DNA of 34,095 nucleotides from Candidatus Mediterraneibacter gallistercoris (GTDB taxonomy: Bacteria > Bacillota_A > Clostridia > Lachnospirales > Lachnospiraceae), in NCBI GenBank assembly GCA_019119745.1, contig DWWI01000178.1:1-34095 (forward strand). Direction: 5' to 3'. Under the pieces are notes generated by a model. It searched no databases. It worked only from the letters and a program-made list of their open reading frames with translations, and was not told the origin of the DNA. Below are positions 6,971-13,883 of this stretch, one piece after another; the stretch's first letter is position 1; each line of letters starts with the position of its first letter. Both the position numbers and the translations under genes were made by a program.

Positions 6971-7705
6971 ATGAGATATTATTTTCTGATCACAGGCGTT
7001 TTGTTTGTTTTGTATTATCTGATACTTGTATGGCATTCACGGAAGCTGAGATCGACTTTTGCAGTATTCTGGCTGTTTACGGGCGGCGCGCATCTTATCA
7101 TCGGATGTGCGCCGTTTCCTGCATATATGTATATTTTTTTAACAGCTGTCTGCTGTGCGGGCTGGATCTGTTTTATCTCAGTTGAGATTCGGATTTTTTC
7201 TGCTATGTTTTCCGGATGCGACAGAAAAGTGGACTGTATTATAGTTCTGGGAGCACAGGTAAAAGGAAAGAAGATTACCGATTCTCTGAAACGTCGGCTG
7301 GACAGGGCTGCCGGTTATTTACAAGAGTATCCGGATACACGGGTTATCGTTTCAGGAGGGCGGGGACCGGGCGAAGAGATATCTGAAGCAGATGCCATGG
7401 CAGATTATCTGATCAGTTCCGGAATCAGCGGAAAAAGGATCAGCAGAGAAGACCAGTCCTCGTCCACCAGACAGAACTTTAGATACAGCAGAAAATATAT
7501 CGATTCTGAGCATGAGTCTGTGGGAATTGTCACGAACGGGTTTCACATGTACCGGGCGTATATGATCGCGGAACAGGAAGGCTATCAAAATATTTACAAA
7601 ATTCCTGCAAGCTCAAATCCGGTGTTTCAGCTTAATTATCTGATGAGAGAATTTTTCGCGGTTGTATACGCACAGATGAAAATGAAACCAAAAAGAGGAA
7701 AATAA
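6971..7705 (+). CDS. YdcF/ElyC-family (DUF218) membrane protein
   Basis: This 244-aa protein has an N-terminal membrane region of about three helices (residues 1-80: YYFLITGVLFVLYYLILVW, FAVFWLFTGG, YIFLTAVCCAGWICFI) followed by a DUF218 domain (about 87-235). DUF218 hallmarks are visible: IIVLGAQVKGKKITDSLKRRL, VIVSGGRGPGEEISEA, EDQSSSTRQNF and VTNGFHMYRA. E. coli relatives SanA and ElyC act in envelope integrity, but no reaction is established for this subgroup. The gene begins directly after the SEC-C stop codon, suggesting translational coupling, and ends one base before the aldo-keto reductase gene. Confidence 0.88.
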   Translation: MRYYFLITGVLFVLYYLILVWHSRKLRSTFAVFWLFTGGAHLIIGCAPFPAYMYIFLTAVCCAGWICFISVEIRIFSAMFSGCDRKVDCIIVLGAQVKGKKITDSLKRRLDRAAGYLQEYPDTRVIVSGGRGPGEEISEADAMADYLISSGISGKRISREDQSSSTRQNFRYSRKYIDSEHESVGIVTNGFHMYRAYMIAEQEGYQNIYKIPASSNPVFQLNYLMREFFAVVYAQMKMKPKRGK

Positions 7706-7706
7706 A

Positions 7707-8576
7707 ATGATAAACAGATTTGGATTAAATAAGACAGAGCATTACATATTAAATAATGGGGTTGAAATACCTGCTATAGCATTCGGAACATATAAAGCGG
7801 CAGACGGCAAGAGCGCGGATGTGATTCGTGCTGCGATCGAAGCAGGATACAGATATTTCGATACGGCGTCATTCTATGGGACTGAGACGTATCTTGCGCA
7901 GGCTGTCAGAGAGAGTGGAATTTCCAGAGATGAGATATTCATTGCAAGTAAACTCTGGAAGACAGAGATGGGATATGAGAATGTTAAGTATGCATTTGAA
8001 CGCAGTCTGGATAAGCTGAATACAGATTATCTGGATCTGTATCTGATTCACTGGCCGCTGCCGGATCCGGAATATAAAGACTGGAAACAGCTGGACAAAG
8101 AGACGTGGAGGGCAATGGAAGAATTATATCAGGCAGGAAAGGTCCGGGCTATCGGCCTGAGTAATTTTCTGCCTCATCACATTGACAATATTCTTGAAGA
8201 CTGTACGGTCAGACCGGCGGTCGATCAGATTGAATATCATCCCGGCTACAGCCAGGAGGCAGCTGTACAGTACTGTAAGGAAAGAAACATACTTGTACAG
8301 GCATGGAGCCCGATCGGCCGTCAGCGGGTGCTGGAAGAACCTCTGGTGCTGGAGCTGGCTGGGAAATATGCTGTGTCGCCGGCACAGATCTGTCTGAAAT
8401 TTGCCGTACAGAGAGGCATTATCCCTCTGCCGAAATCTTCTTCTGTAGAAAGAATGAAAGAAAATCTTGACTTGTATTCTTTCGAGATGGAGCGGGAAGA
8501 TATCTGGAGACTGGCGACAATGCCGCAGGCAGGATGGTCCGGAGAGCATCCTGACCGGGAACGTGTCAGAATATGA
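7707..8576 (+). CDS. Aldo/keto reductase
   Basis: This 289-aa NAD(P)H-dependent reductase of aldehydes or ketones is a cytoplasmic (beta/alpha)8 barrel. The catalytic tetrad is complete: D52 (YRYFDTASFYG), Y57, K82 (ASKLWKTE) and H115 (LYLIHWPLP). The cofactor region is also present (SNFLPHH, VDQIEYHPGYSQ, IPLPKSSSVERMKENL). The KSSSxxRMKEN motif suggests an NADPH preference like that of 2,5-diketo-gluconate reductase-type enzymes. The substrate is not predictable. It begins one base after the YdcF stop and is the last gene of that operon; no clear terminator follows. Confidence 0.93.
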   Translation: MINRFGLNKTEHYILNNGVEIPAIAFGTYKAADGKSADVIRAAIEAGYRYFDTASFYGTETYLAQAVRESGISRDEIFIASKLWKTEMGYENVKYAFERSLDKLNTDYLDLYLIHWPLPDPEYKDWKQLDKETWRAMEELYQAGKVRAIGLSNFLPHHIDNILEDCTVRPAVDQIEYHPGYSQEAAVQYCKERNILVQAWSPIGRQRVLEEPLVLELAGKYAVSPAQICLKFAVQRGIIPLPKSSSVERMKENLDLYSFEMEREDIWRLATMPQAGWSGEHPDRERVRI

Positions 8577-8645
8577 TGTGAAAGTATAATTTGCGGGATA
8601 AAAGGGCATAATGATTCTGAATCTGAAGAAAGAGGAGGTATTAAT

Positions 8646-8975
8646 ATGCCGGAATTAAAATGTACGGTACAGACATGCGTACACAATCAGCAGTATCTCT
8701 GCGCGCTTGATAAAATCCAGGTGGGAGGAGAGAATGCAAAGAACCCGCAGGAAACATGCTGTGACAGTTTTCAGGAGAGAAAAGAAGGAATTTATTCTAA
8801 TTCCATGAACTCTATGAATGAGGCGTCCGACCGTTCTGCCATCGACTGTAAGGCGACAAACTGTATGTATAATGAACAGTGCAAATGTCATGCAGGCAAG
8901 ATCAGTGTCGAAGGCGGAAGCGCGAAAACAGCAGACGCTACGGAATGCGCTACATTCCAGTGCCATTGCGGATGA
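8646..8975 (+). CDS. Tandem DUF1540 Cys-rich protein
   Basis: This 109-aa protein consists of two DUF1540 modules (about residues 4-42 and 66-107). Each has the pattern C-x4-C-x5/6-(x)C...K-I-x-V-x-G ... C-x-x-F, for example CTVQTCVHNQQYLCALDKIQVGG and CKATNCMYNEQCKCHAGKISVEGG. A Ser/Asn/Met-rich linker separates them. The ordered cysteines suggest metal binding, or disulfides in a spore or surface context. DUF1540 proteins are widespread in spore-forming Clostridia and Bacilli but have no established biochemical function. The RBS is AGAGGAGG, 8 nt before the ATG. It is apparently monocistronic and followed by a hairpin. Confidence 0.88.
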   Translation: MPELKCTVQTCVHNQQYLCALDKIQVGGENAKNPQETCCDSFQERKEGIYSNSMNSMNEASDRSAIDCKATNCMYNEQCKCHAGKISVEGGSAKTADATECATFQCHCG

Positions 8976-9013
8976 TCGCATAATTAAGAGAAAAAAGAAA
9001 AAGAAAGAAATGT

Positions 9014-9046
9014 GCCGGGCAGAAATGAAAAATGCCCGGCTTATTA
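9014..9046 (+). terminator. Terminator of the DUF1540 gene
   Basis: GCCGGGCA (9014-9021) pairs perfectly with TGCCCGGC (9033-9040), with an 11-nt loop, followed by TTATTA. A purine-rich stretch (AAAAAAGAAAAAGAAAG) precedes it. Confidence 0.7.
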
Positions 9047-9050
9047 GCGG

Positions 9051-9080
9051 TTGACTGTCACAGTAAGTAAGCGTTATAAT
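9051..9080 (+). promoter_or_regulatory. metA promoter
   Basis: TTGACT (9051-9056), 18-nt spacer, TATAAT (9075-9080). An inverted repeat AGTAAG/CTTACT (9062-9067, 9081-9086) brackets the -10 box and could be an operator. Confidence 0.7.
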
Positions 9081-9093
9081 CTTACTATCGCAG

Positions 9094-9117
9094 TCCGGCG
9101 GGAGAAAATACGCCGGA
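9094..9117 (+). other. Hairpin in the metA leader
   Basis: TCCGGCG (9094-9100) pairs with CGCCGGA (9111-9117) around a 10-nt A-rich loop, in the short leader 14 nt before the AGGAG RBS. No T-run follows, so it is not a terminator. The leader of about 60 nt is too short for a SAM riboswitch. Confidence 0.45.
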
Positions 9118-9147
9118 AATACATAATGACAGAAGAGGAGAGCTGTT

Positions 9148-10074
9148 ATGCCGATTCGAGTACAAAACGATCTTCCGGTAAAAGAGATACTGGAACAGGA
9201 AAATATATTTGTAATGGATGAGTACAGGGCTGCCCATCAGGATATCCGCCCTTTGAGCATCGGACTTCTCAACCTGATGCCTCTCAAGGAAGATACGGAG
9301 CTTCAGATTTTGCGTTCCCTGTCTAATACACCGATTCAGGTAGACGTAACCTTTGTCCGAATGACGAGTCATGTGTCGAAAAATACGTCTACGAGCCATA
9401 TCTATAAATTTTATGAGCCTTTTGAGAGCATCTGTGATAAAAAATTTGACGGCTTTATCATTACGGGAGCCCCGGTAGAACAGATGCCTTTTGAGGAGGT
9501 AGACTACTGGGAAGAACTGAAAACGATCATGGAGTGGACGAAGACAAATGTGACATCTACTCTTCACCTGTGCTGGGGAGCCCAGGCGGGTATCTACTAT
9601 CACTATGGAATCGATAAAGCAGATCTCCCGAAAAAACTTTCCGGTGTTTACCGCCATCGTGTCAGAAACCGTAAGATACCTCTTGTGAGAGGGTTTGATG
9701 ATATTTTCATGGCACCGCATTCCAGACACACGGAAGTGCCACAGGATCTTCTGGAAGCAGATGACAGGATCACTATACTGGCGGATTCCAGACAGGCAGG
9801 AGTGTTCCTGTGCATGGCGCAGGAAGGACAACAGATCTTTGTCATGGGACATCCGGAATATGACCGGATGACTCTGGACTCGGAGTATAAACGGGATATG
9901 GGAAGAGGCTTAAACCCTCAGATTCCGGAAAATTATTATCCGGATGACGATCCGGATAATAAGCCGTTATTAACGTGGCGTTCACATGCGAACAACCTGT
10001 ATACAAACTGGGTCAATTATTACGTATATCAGGCGACGCCTTATGATCTGTACGGAACGCCGTCTCAAAAATGA
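9148..10074 (+). CDS. metA: Homoserine O-acetyltransferase (MetA type)
   Basis: It activates homoserine by O-acylation, the first step of methionine synthesis from homoserine. The 308-aa protein has the glutamine-amidotransferase-like fold with nucleophile C142 (LHLCWGAQAG), general base H235 and E237 (VMGHPEYD), and the HSRHTEV block. Despite the historical succinyltransferase name, residue 111 is Glu (ITGAPVEQM). In characterised MetA proteins Glu111 selects acetyl-CoA while Gly selects succinyl-CoA. This agrees with the metY gene downstream in the window, which uses O-acetylhomoserine. The RBS is GAGGAG, 8 nt before the ATG. Its own promoter lies upstream; the following aminotransferase gene is 52 nt away and may be co-transcribed. 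Confidence 0.94.
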   Translation: MPIRVQNDLPVKEILEQENIFVMDEYRAAHQDIRPLSIGLLNLMPLKEDTELQILRSLSNTPIQVDVTFVRMTSHVSKNTSTSHIYKFYEPFESICDKKFDGFIITGAPVEQMPFEEVDYWEELKTIMEWTKTNVTSTLHLCWGAQAGIYYHYGIDKADLPKKLSGVYRHRVRNRKIPLVRGFDDIFMAPHSRHTEVPQDLLEADDRITILADSRQAGVFLCMAQEGQQIFVMGHPEYDRMTLDSEYKRDMGRGLNPQIPENYYPDDDPDNKPLLTWRSHANNLYTNWVNYYVYQATPYDLYGTPSQK

Positions 10075-10126
10075 ATATTATTATAAGTATTTTGCACAGA
10101 AAACGGCAAAAGAGGAGGAAACTTAA

Positions 10127-11302
10127 GTGGACAACAGTCATTTTTCCAGTATGATCAATAATTTTCAGCAGGGAATCTTCGGCGCCCTCAATGAGAAAAA
10201 GGAAGAACTTTTAAAGGAGGGACGCAAAGTCTATAATCTGTCTGTGGGCACACCGGACTTCAAACCGGCACCCCACGTGATGAAAGCAATGCAGGAAGCG
10301 TGCGCAAAACCGGAGAATTACAAATACTCGCTCGCAGATCTGCCGGAGCTCCTGGAGGCGGTGCGATATCGTTATAAAAAAAGATTCGGTGTGGAGATCA
10401 GCACGGACGAGGTAATGTCTGTCTATGGTTCCCAGGAAGCAATGGCGCATATCGGAATGATTTTCTGTGATCCGGGTGACGTGATACTGGTCCCGAATCC
10501 GGGATATCCTATGTTTGAAATGAGCGGAATCATGGCAAAAGCAGATGTCCGTTATTATACGATAGAAGAGAAAAACGGATATCTCCCGGATCTTGACAGT
10601 ATCCCGGAGGAAACATTGAAAAAAACAAAGTACATGATTGTGTCTTATCCGCTGAATCCGGTCTGTGTGTGCGCGCCGGATGAATTTTACGAAAAACTGA
10701 TCGACTTTGCCAGAAAAAATGACATTGTGATCCTGCACGATAATGCATATTCTGATATTACATATACAGAAAAGCCCGGAAAATCATTTCTTGCATACGA
10801 GGGAGCAAAGGATGTGGGCGTAGAATTTTATTCTCTGTCCAAGTCCTATAATCTTACCGGAGCCAGAATTTCATTTGTGGTGGGAAATAAGGATATTATC
10901 AGCAAGTTCCGTCTGTTGAGATCCCAGATTGATTACGGCATCTTTTATCCGGTACAGTATGCGGCGATAGCGGCACTTACGGGGCCGGATGATTTTATTG
11001 AAGAACAGCGGCAGGAATATGGAAGACGAAACCGGGCTCTCTGCGGTGGTTTGCGGCGTATTGGCTGGAACGTGCCGGACAGCCAGGGAACGATGTTTGT
11101 GTGGGCAAAGATACCGGCGGGGTATGAGTCCTCAGCAGATTTCTGCATGAGACTGATGGAGAGAACCGGTGTGATCGTAACGCCCGGAAGCGCGTTCGGT
11201 TCCGGTGGAGAAGGATATGTCAGGATGGCTCTTGTGGTGGACGAAGAGATGATTGATGAGATCCTGCATGTACTGGATGAGTCCGGGATATTCCGGTCTT
11301 GA
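10127..11302 (+). CDS. Class I/II PLP aminotransferase
   Basis: This 391-aa fold-type I aminotransferase starts at a GTG with AGGAGG 9 nt upstream. The PLP-binding lysine is K239 in SLSKSYNLTGARISF. Other cofactor contacts are present: YGSQEA, NPGYPMFE, HDNAYSDI. The aspartate/alanine aminotransferase signature NNPTG is replaced by LNPVC (residues 176-180), a change also remembered from related Clostridial proteins. Overall it looks most like the DapL/AlaT-related group that includes LL-diaminopimelate and alanine/methionine aminotransferases, but the substrate is not readable from sequence. Placement after metA makes a role in sulfur amino acid or homoserine metabolism possible (inference). 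The next gene's longer reading frame overlaps its stop. Confidence 0.88.
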   Translation: MDNSHFSSMINNFQQGIFGALNEKKEELLKEGRKVYNLSVGTPDFKPAPHVMKAMQEACAKPENYKYSLADLPELLEAVRYRYKKRFGVEISTDEVMSVYGSQEAMAHIGMIFCDPGDVILVPNPGYPMFEMSGIMAKADVRYYTIEEKNGYLPDLDSIPEETLKKTKYMIVSYPLNPVCVCAPDEFYEKLIDFARKNDIVILHDNAYSDITYTEKPGKSFLAYEGAKDVGVEFYSLSKSYNLTGARISFVVGNKDIISKFRLLRSQIDYGIFYPVQYAAIAALTGPDDFIEEQRQEYGRRNRALCGGLRRIGWNVPDSQGTMFVWAKIPAGYESSADFCMRLMERTGVIVTPGSAFGSGGEGYVRMALVVDEEMIDEILHVLDESGIFRS

Positions 11303-11352
11303 CTACAGCCGGTATATTAAGCAGACTGACAGATGAAAGTGGGGGTACTTAT

Positions 11353-12387
11353 ATGGATTACAAGGAAGTCATAATCAAAGCAAGAGACTGCATCGGCCCG
11401 TACTGTAAGGCATGCCCTGTCTGTAACGGGGCGGCGTGCAGGAACACAATGCCGGGACCGGGCGCAAAGGGAATCGGAGATCTGGCCATGAGAAACTATC
11501 AGAAATGGCAGGAAATACGTATCAATATGGATACAATCTGCGAACAGAAGCCGTTGAATACTGAGACGGACCTGTTCGGGAAAAAATTTGCCTATCCGTT
11601 CTTTGCAGGTCCTGTCGGTGCAGTAAAACTGCATTACGGAGATAAATACACAGATCAGGAATATAATGAAATCCTGCTGAAAGGCTGTGCGGACAATAAG
11701 ATCGCAGCTTTTACCGGAGACGGTACGGACTACAATGTTATGATAGAGGCAACGGATGCTATCGGAAAACTGAACGGGCAGGGGATTCCGACCGTGAAGC
11801 CGTGGGACATGAAAACAATACGGGAGAAGATGGAACTGGTCAAGAAGTCCGGAGCATTTGCTGTGGCAATGGATATCGATGCCGCAGGCCTTCCGTTCCT
11901 GCAGAATCTTAATCCTCCTGCCGGAAGTAAGTCGGTAGAGGAACTGAAAGAAATTGTAAAGATGGCGGAAATTCCGTTTATTCTGAAAGGGATCATGACC
12001 CCGAAGGGAGCGCTGAAAGCCGCAGAGGCAGGCGTACAGGGAATCGTCGTGTCTAATCACGGCGGAAGAGTGCTGGATCAGTGCCCGGCTACTGCTGAGG
12101 TTCTTCCGTCCATCGTAAAAGCGGTAAGAGAATCCGGAAGTCAGATGAAGATATTTGCAGACGGCGGTATCAGAACGGGAGTAGATGTATTTAAGGCGCT
12201 TGCTCTCGGAGCTGATGCTGTACTTATCGCCCGTCCGTTTGTAACAGCAGTTTACGGAGGTCAGGAAGAAGGCATCGCAGCGTATGTCAATAAGATAGGA
12301 GCAGAACTTAAAGATACGATGCAGATGTGCGGCGCATTTTCACTTTCTGAGATCAGCAGCGATATGATCTGGAATACGTGCGGATAA
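11353..12387 (+). CDS. FMN-dependent alpha-hydroxyacid dehydrogenase-like protein
   Basis: This 344-aa TIM-barrel flavoprotein belongs to the lactate/glycolate oxidase family, which oxidises 2-hydroxy acids to 2-oxo acids. The catalytic histidine motif SNHGGRVLD and phosphate-binding FADGGIRTGVDVFKALALGADAVLIARP are present, with FILKGIMTPKGA as the flavin-Lys strand. Unusually, the N-terminus carries five cysteines (C13, C18, C21, C24, C29) in a ferredoxin-like spacing, suggesting an Fe-S or zinc site and electron transfer other than to oxygen, as expected in an anaerobe. I start at the ATG at 11353, preceded by GTGGGGG; a longer frame from 11299 overlaps the previous stop without an RBS. 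It follows the aminotransferase, so the two could interconvert an amino, oxo and hydroxy acid series (inference). Confidence 0.85.
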   Translation: MDYKEVIIKARDCIGPYCKACPVCNGAACRNTMPGPGAKGIGDLAMRNYQKWQEIRINMDTICEQKPLNTETDLFGKKFAYPFFAGPVGAVKLHYGDKYTDQEYNEILLKGCADNKIAAFTGDGTDYNVMIEATDAIGKLNGQGIPTVKPWDMKTIREKMELVKKSGAFAVAMDIDAAGLPFLQNLNPPAGSKSVEELKEIVKMAEIPFILKGIMTPKGALKAAEAGVQGIVVSNHGGRVLDQCPATAEVLPSIVKAVRESGSQMKIFADGGIRTGVDVFKALALGADAVLIARPFVTAVYGGQEEGIAAYVNKIGAELKDTMQMCGAFSLSEISSDMIWNTCG

Positions 12388-12444
12388 GCGCCGGAGAACA
12401 GTGCATACTGTATCTGGCAGCCGAGTTTGAAAAGGAGTAGTTTG

Positions 12445-12957
12445 ATGAAAAGAATAGCGAGATTTGAAAAGGTAAGCTTTGAGCAGTTTCTGGAAGGCTG
12501 GGGAGAGACTCTGAACATTACTGACAGAAACAGGATCAGAGAGATTTACGATGGAATCCGCCTGCCGAGACGCGCTACTGCGGGAAGTGCGGGATATGAC
12601 TTTTTCGCTCCGGCAGATATTACACTCAGGCCGGGGGAGACGATAAAGATTCCTACAGGTGTCCGCGTCTGGATGGAGCCGGAATGGGTGCTCAAGTGTT
12701 ATCCGCGCAGCGGGCTGGGATTCAAATACAGGCTGCAGCTTAATAACACAGTGGGAATTATTGACAGTGATTATTATTATTCAGATAATGAAGGTCATAT
12801 TTTCTCTAAGCTCACCAATGACAGTAACGAGGAGAAAACCGTTGAACTCAAAACGGGAGAAGGATTTATGCAGGGGATCTTCGTGGAATACGGAATTACT
12901 CTCGATGATGATGCAACGGAAATCAGAAACGGCGGATTTGGAAGCACAACAAAATAA
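12445..12957 (+). CDS. dUTP diphosphatase-like protein
   Basis: It hydrolyses dUTP to dUMP and pyrophosphate, keeping uracil out of DNA and supplying dTMP synthesis. All five motifs of the trimeric dUTPase fold are recognisable in order: AGSAGYDFFA (motif 1), PRSGLGF (2), NTVGIIDSDYYY (3, with the catalytic Asp), GEGFMQGIFVEY (4) and RNGGFGSTTK (5) at the C-terminus. At 170 aa it is longer than typical (about 145-150) because of a 35-residue helical N-terminal extension. The start at 12445 has AAGGAG 8 nt upstream. Motif 5 ends in STTK rather than STG. A dCTP deaminase-like activity is less likely given the motif 3 sequence. Confidence 0.87.
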   Translation: MKRIARFEKVSFEQFLEGWGETLNITDRNRIREIYDGIRLPRRATAGSAGYDFFAPADITLRPGETIKIPTGVRVWMEPEWVLKCYPRSGLGFKYRLQLNNTVGIIDSDYYYSDNEGHIFSKLTNDSNEEKTVELKTGEGFMQGIFVEYGITLDDDATEIRNGGFGSTTK

Positions 12958-13065
12958 TCAGGCTTACAAAAATGTCATAATTTTAAGAAAATCGTAAGAA
13001 GATATAATGGAAGAACACAGATTTGTCCGGTATACTTTCTATAATGAAAGGAGCATTCATATACT

Positions 13066-13746
13066 ATGAAATGGATAAAACGTCTGTGTTCTTTCCTTGT
13101 TCTGGTCATTATTATTCTGATCGGCGTACTTTTTGTGAAAGGATACATAGATTACAGGGAAGCACTGAATGAAAAGAGCGTGGAGAAGATGGCAGCGGAA
13201 ATCGAGTCGATTGATAATTATACGACAATCGATGAGCTGCCGCAGACCTATATTGATGCCGTTCTTGCAGTGGAGGACAAGCGTTTCTATTCTCATCCGG
13301 GCTTTGACCCTATTGCCACTTGCAGGGCTCTGGTCAATGATATCCGGGCAGGCTCCTACGTGGAGGGCGGTAGTACGATTACCCAGCAGCTCGCGAAAAA
13401 CCAGTACTTTACGCAGGACAGAAAGATCATACGCAAGGTCGCCGAGCTGTTTATGGCATTTAAGATAGAATCTGTGCTTGATAAAGATAAGATTTTCGAA
13501 TTATATGTTAATTCAATTTTCTTCGGCAACGGATATTACTGTGTCGCAGACGCTTCCTGGGGATATTTTGGAAAGCCGCCTTCAGAAATGGATTTTGATG
13601 AATGTACTTTGCTGGCCGGAATACCGAATGCACCGACCAATTACAATCCGGTCGCAAGCCCGGAGCTGGCGAGGGAGCGTCAGGCTCAGGTGATTGAAAA
13701 AATGAAGAAAGCAGGATATCTGAAAGAGGAAGAAGATACTGACTGA
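13066..13746 (+). CDS. Monofunctional peptidoglycan glycosyltransferase (GT51)
   Basis: This 226-aa protein has an N-terminal membrane anchor (about residues 6-26, LCSFLVLVIIILIGVLFVKGY) and a single GT51 transglycosylase domain facing outward. It polymerises lipid II into glycan strands. The catalytic Glu is in AVEDKRFYSHPGFDP, followed by EGGSTITQQLAKNQ and the ELYVNSIFFGNGYY and GIPNAPTNYNP blocks. There is no transpeptidase domain, so it is a MtgA/SgtB-like monofunctional enzyme, not a truncated PBP: it ends with a normal stop after a helical tail. An RBS (AAAGGAG) lies about 12 nt before the ATG. It precedes a sporulation/germination gene, so use in spore cortex synthesis is possible but unproven. 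Confidence 0.92.
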   Translation: MKWIKRLCSFLVLVIIILIGVLFVKGYIDYREALNEKSVEKMAAEIESIDNYTTIDELPQTYIDAVLAVEDKRFYSHPGFDPIATCRALVNDIRAGSYVEGGSTITQQLAKNQYFTQDRKIIRKVAELFMAFKIESVLDKDKIFELYVNSIFFGNGYYCVADASWGYFGKPPSEMDFDECTLLAGIPNAPTNYNPVASPELARERQAQVIEKMKKAGYLKEEEDTD

Positions 13747-13883
13747 TCCGGCCAGTATAAAATCACAGATCCTTTTTAAAATAAAAAACAGTTTTCGCAT
13801 ATTTTGGAATTATCAGGGTAAGCTAACCGTAGATACCGCTGCCGCCGGGAAAACACAGGGCGGACTGAAAGGGGAAAATATCT

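Noticed and set aside
8576..8645. Sporulation (sigma-E or sigma-K) promoter before the DUF1540 gene
   Set aside because: GTATAAT and CATAAT elements are present, but spacing and sequence fit neither the sporulation consensus nor a normal sigma-A promoter well enough.
9081..9147. SAM (S-box) riboswitch before metA
   Set aside because: Leader too short, only one simple hairpin and no following terminator.
9085..9852. 255-codon open frame on the minus strand over metA
   Set aside because: It mirrors the well-supported metA gene, has no ribosome-binding site, and its product (His/Arg/Phe-rich, no motif) resembles no family.
11317..12060. 247-codon minus-strand frame over the FMN dehydrogenase
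   Set aside because: Antisense shadow of a gene with clear family motifs; no start signals.
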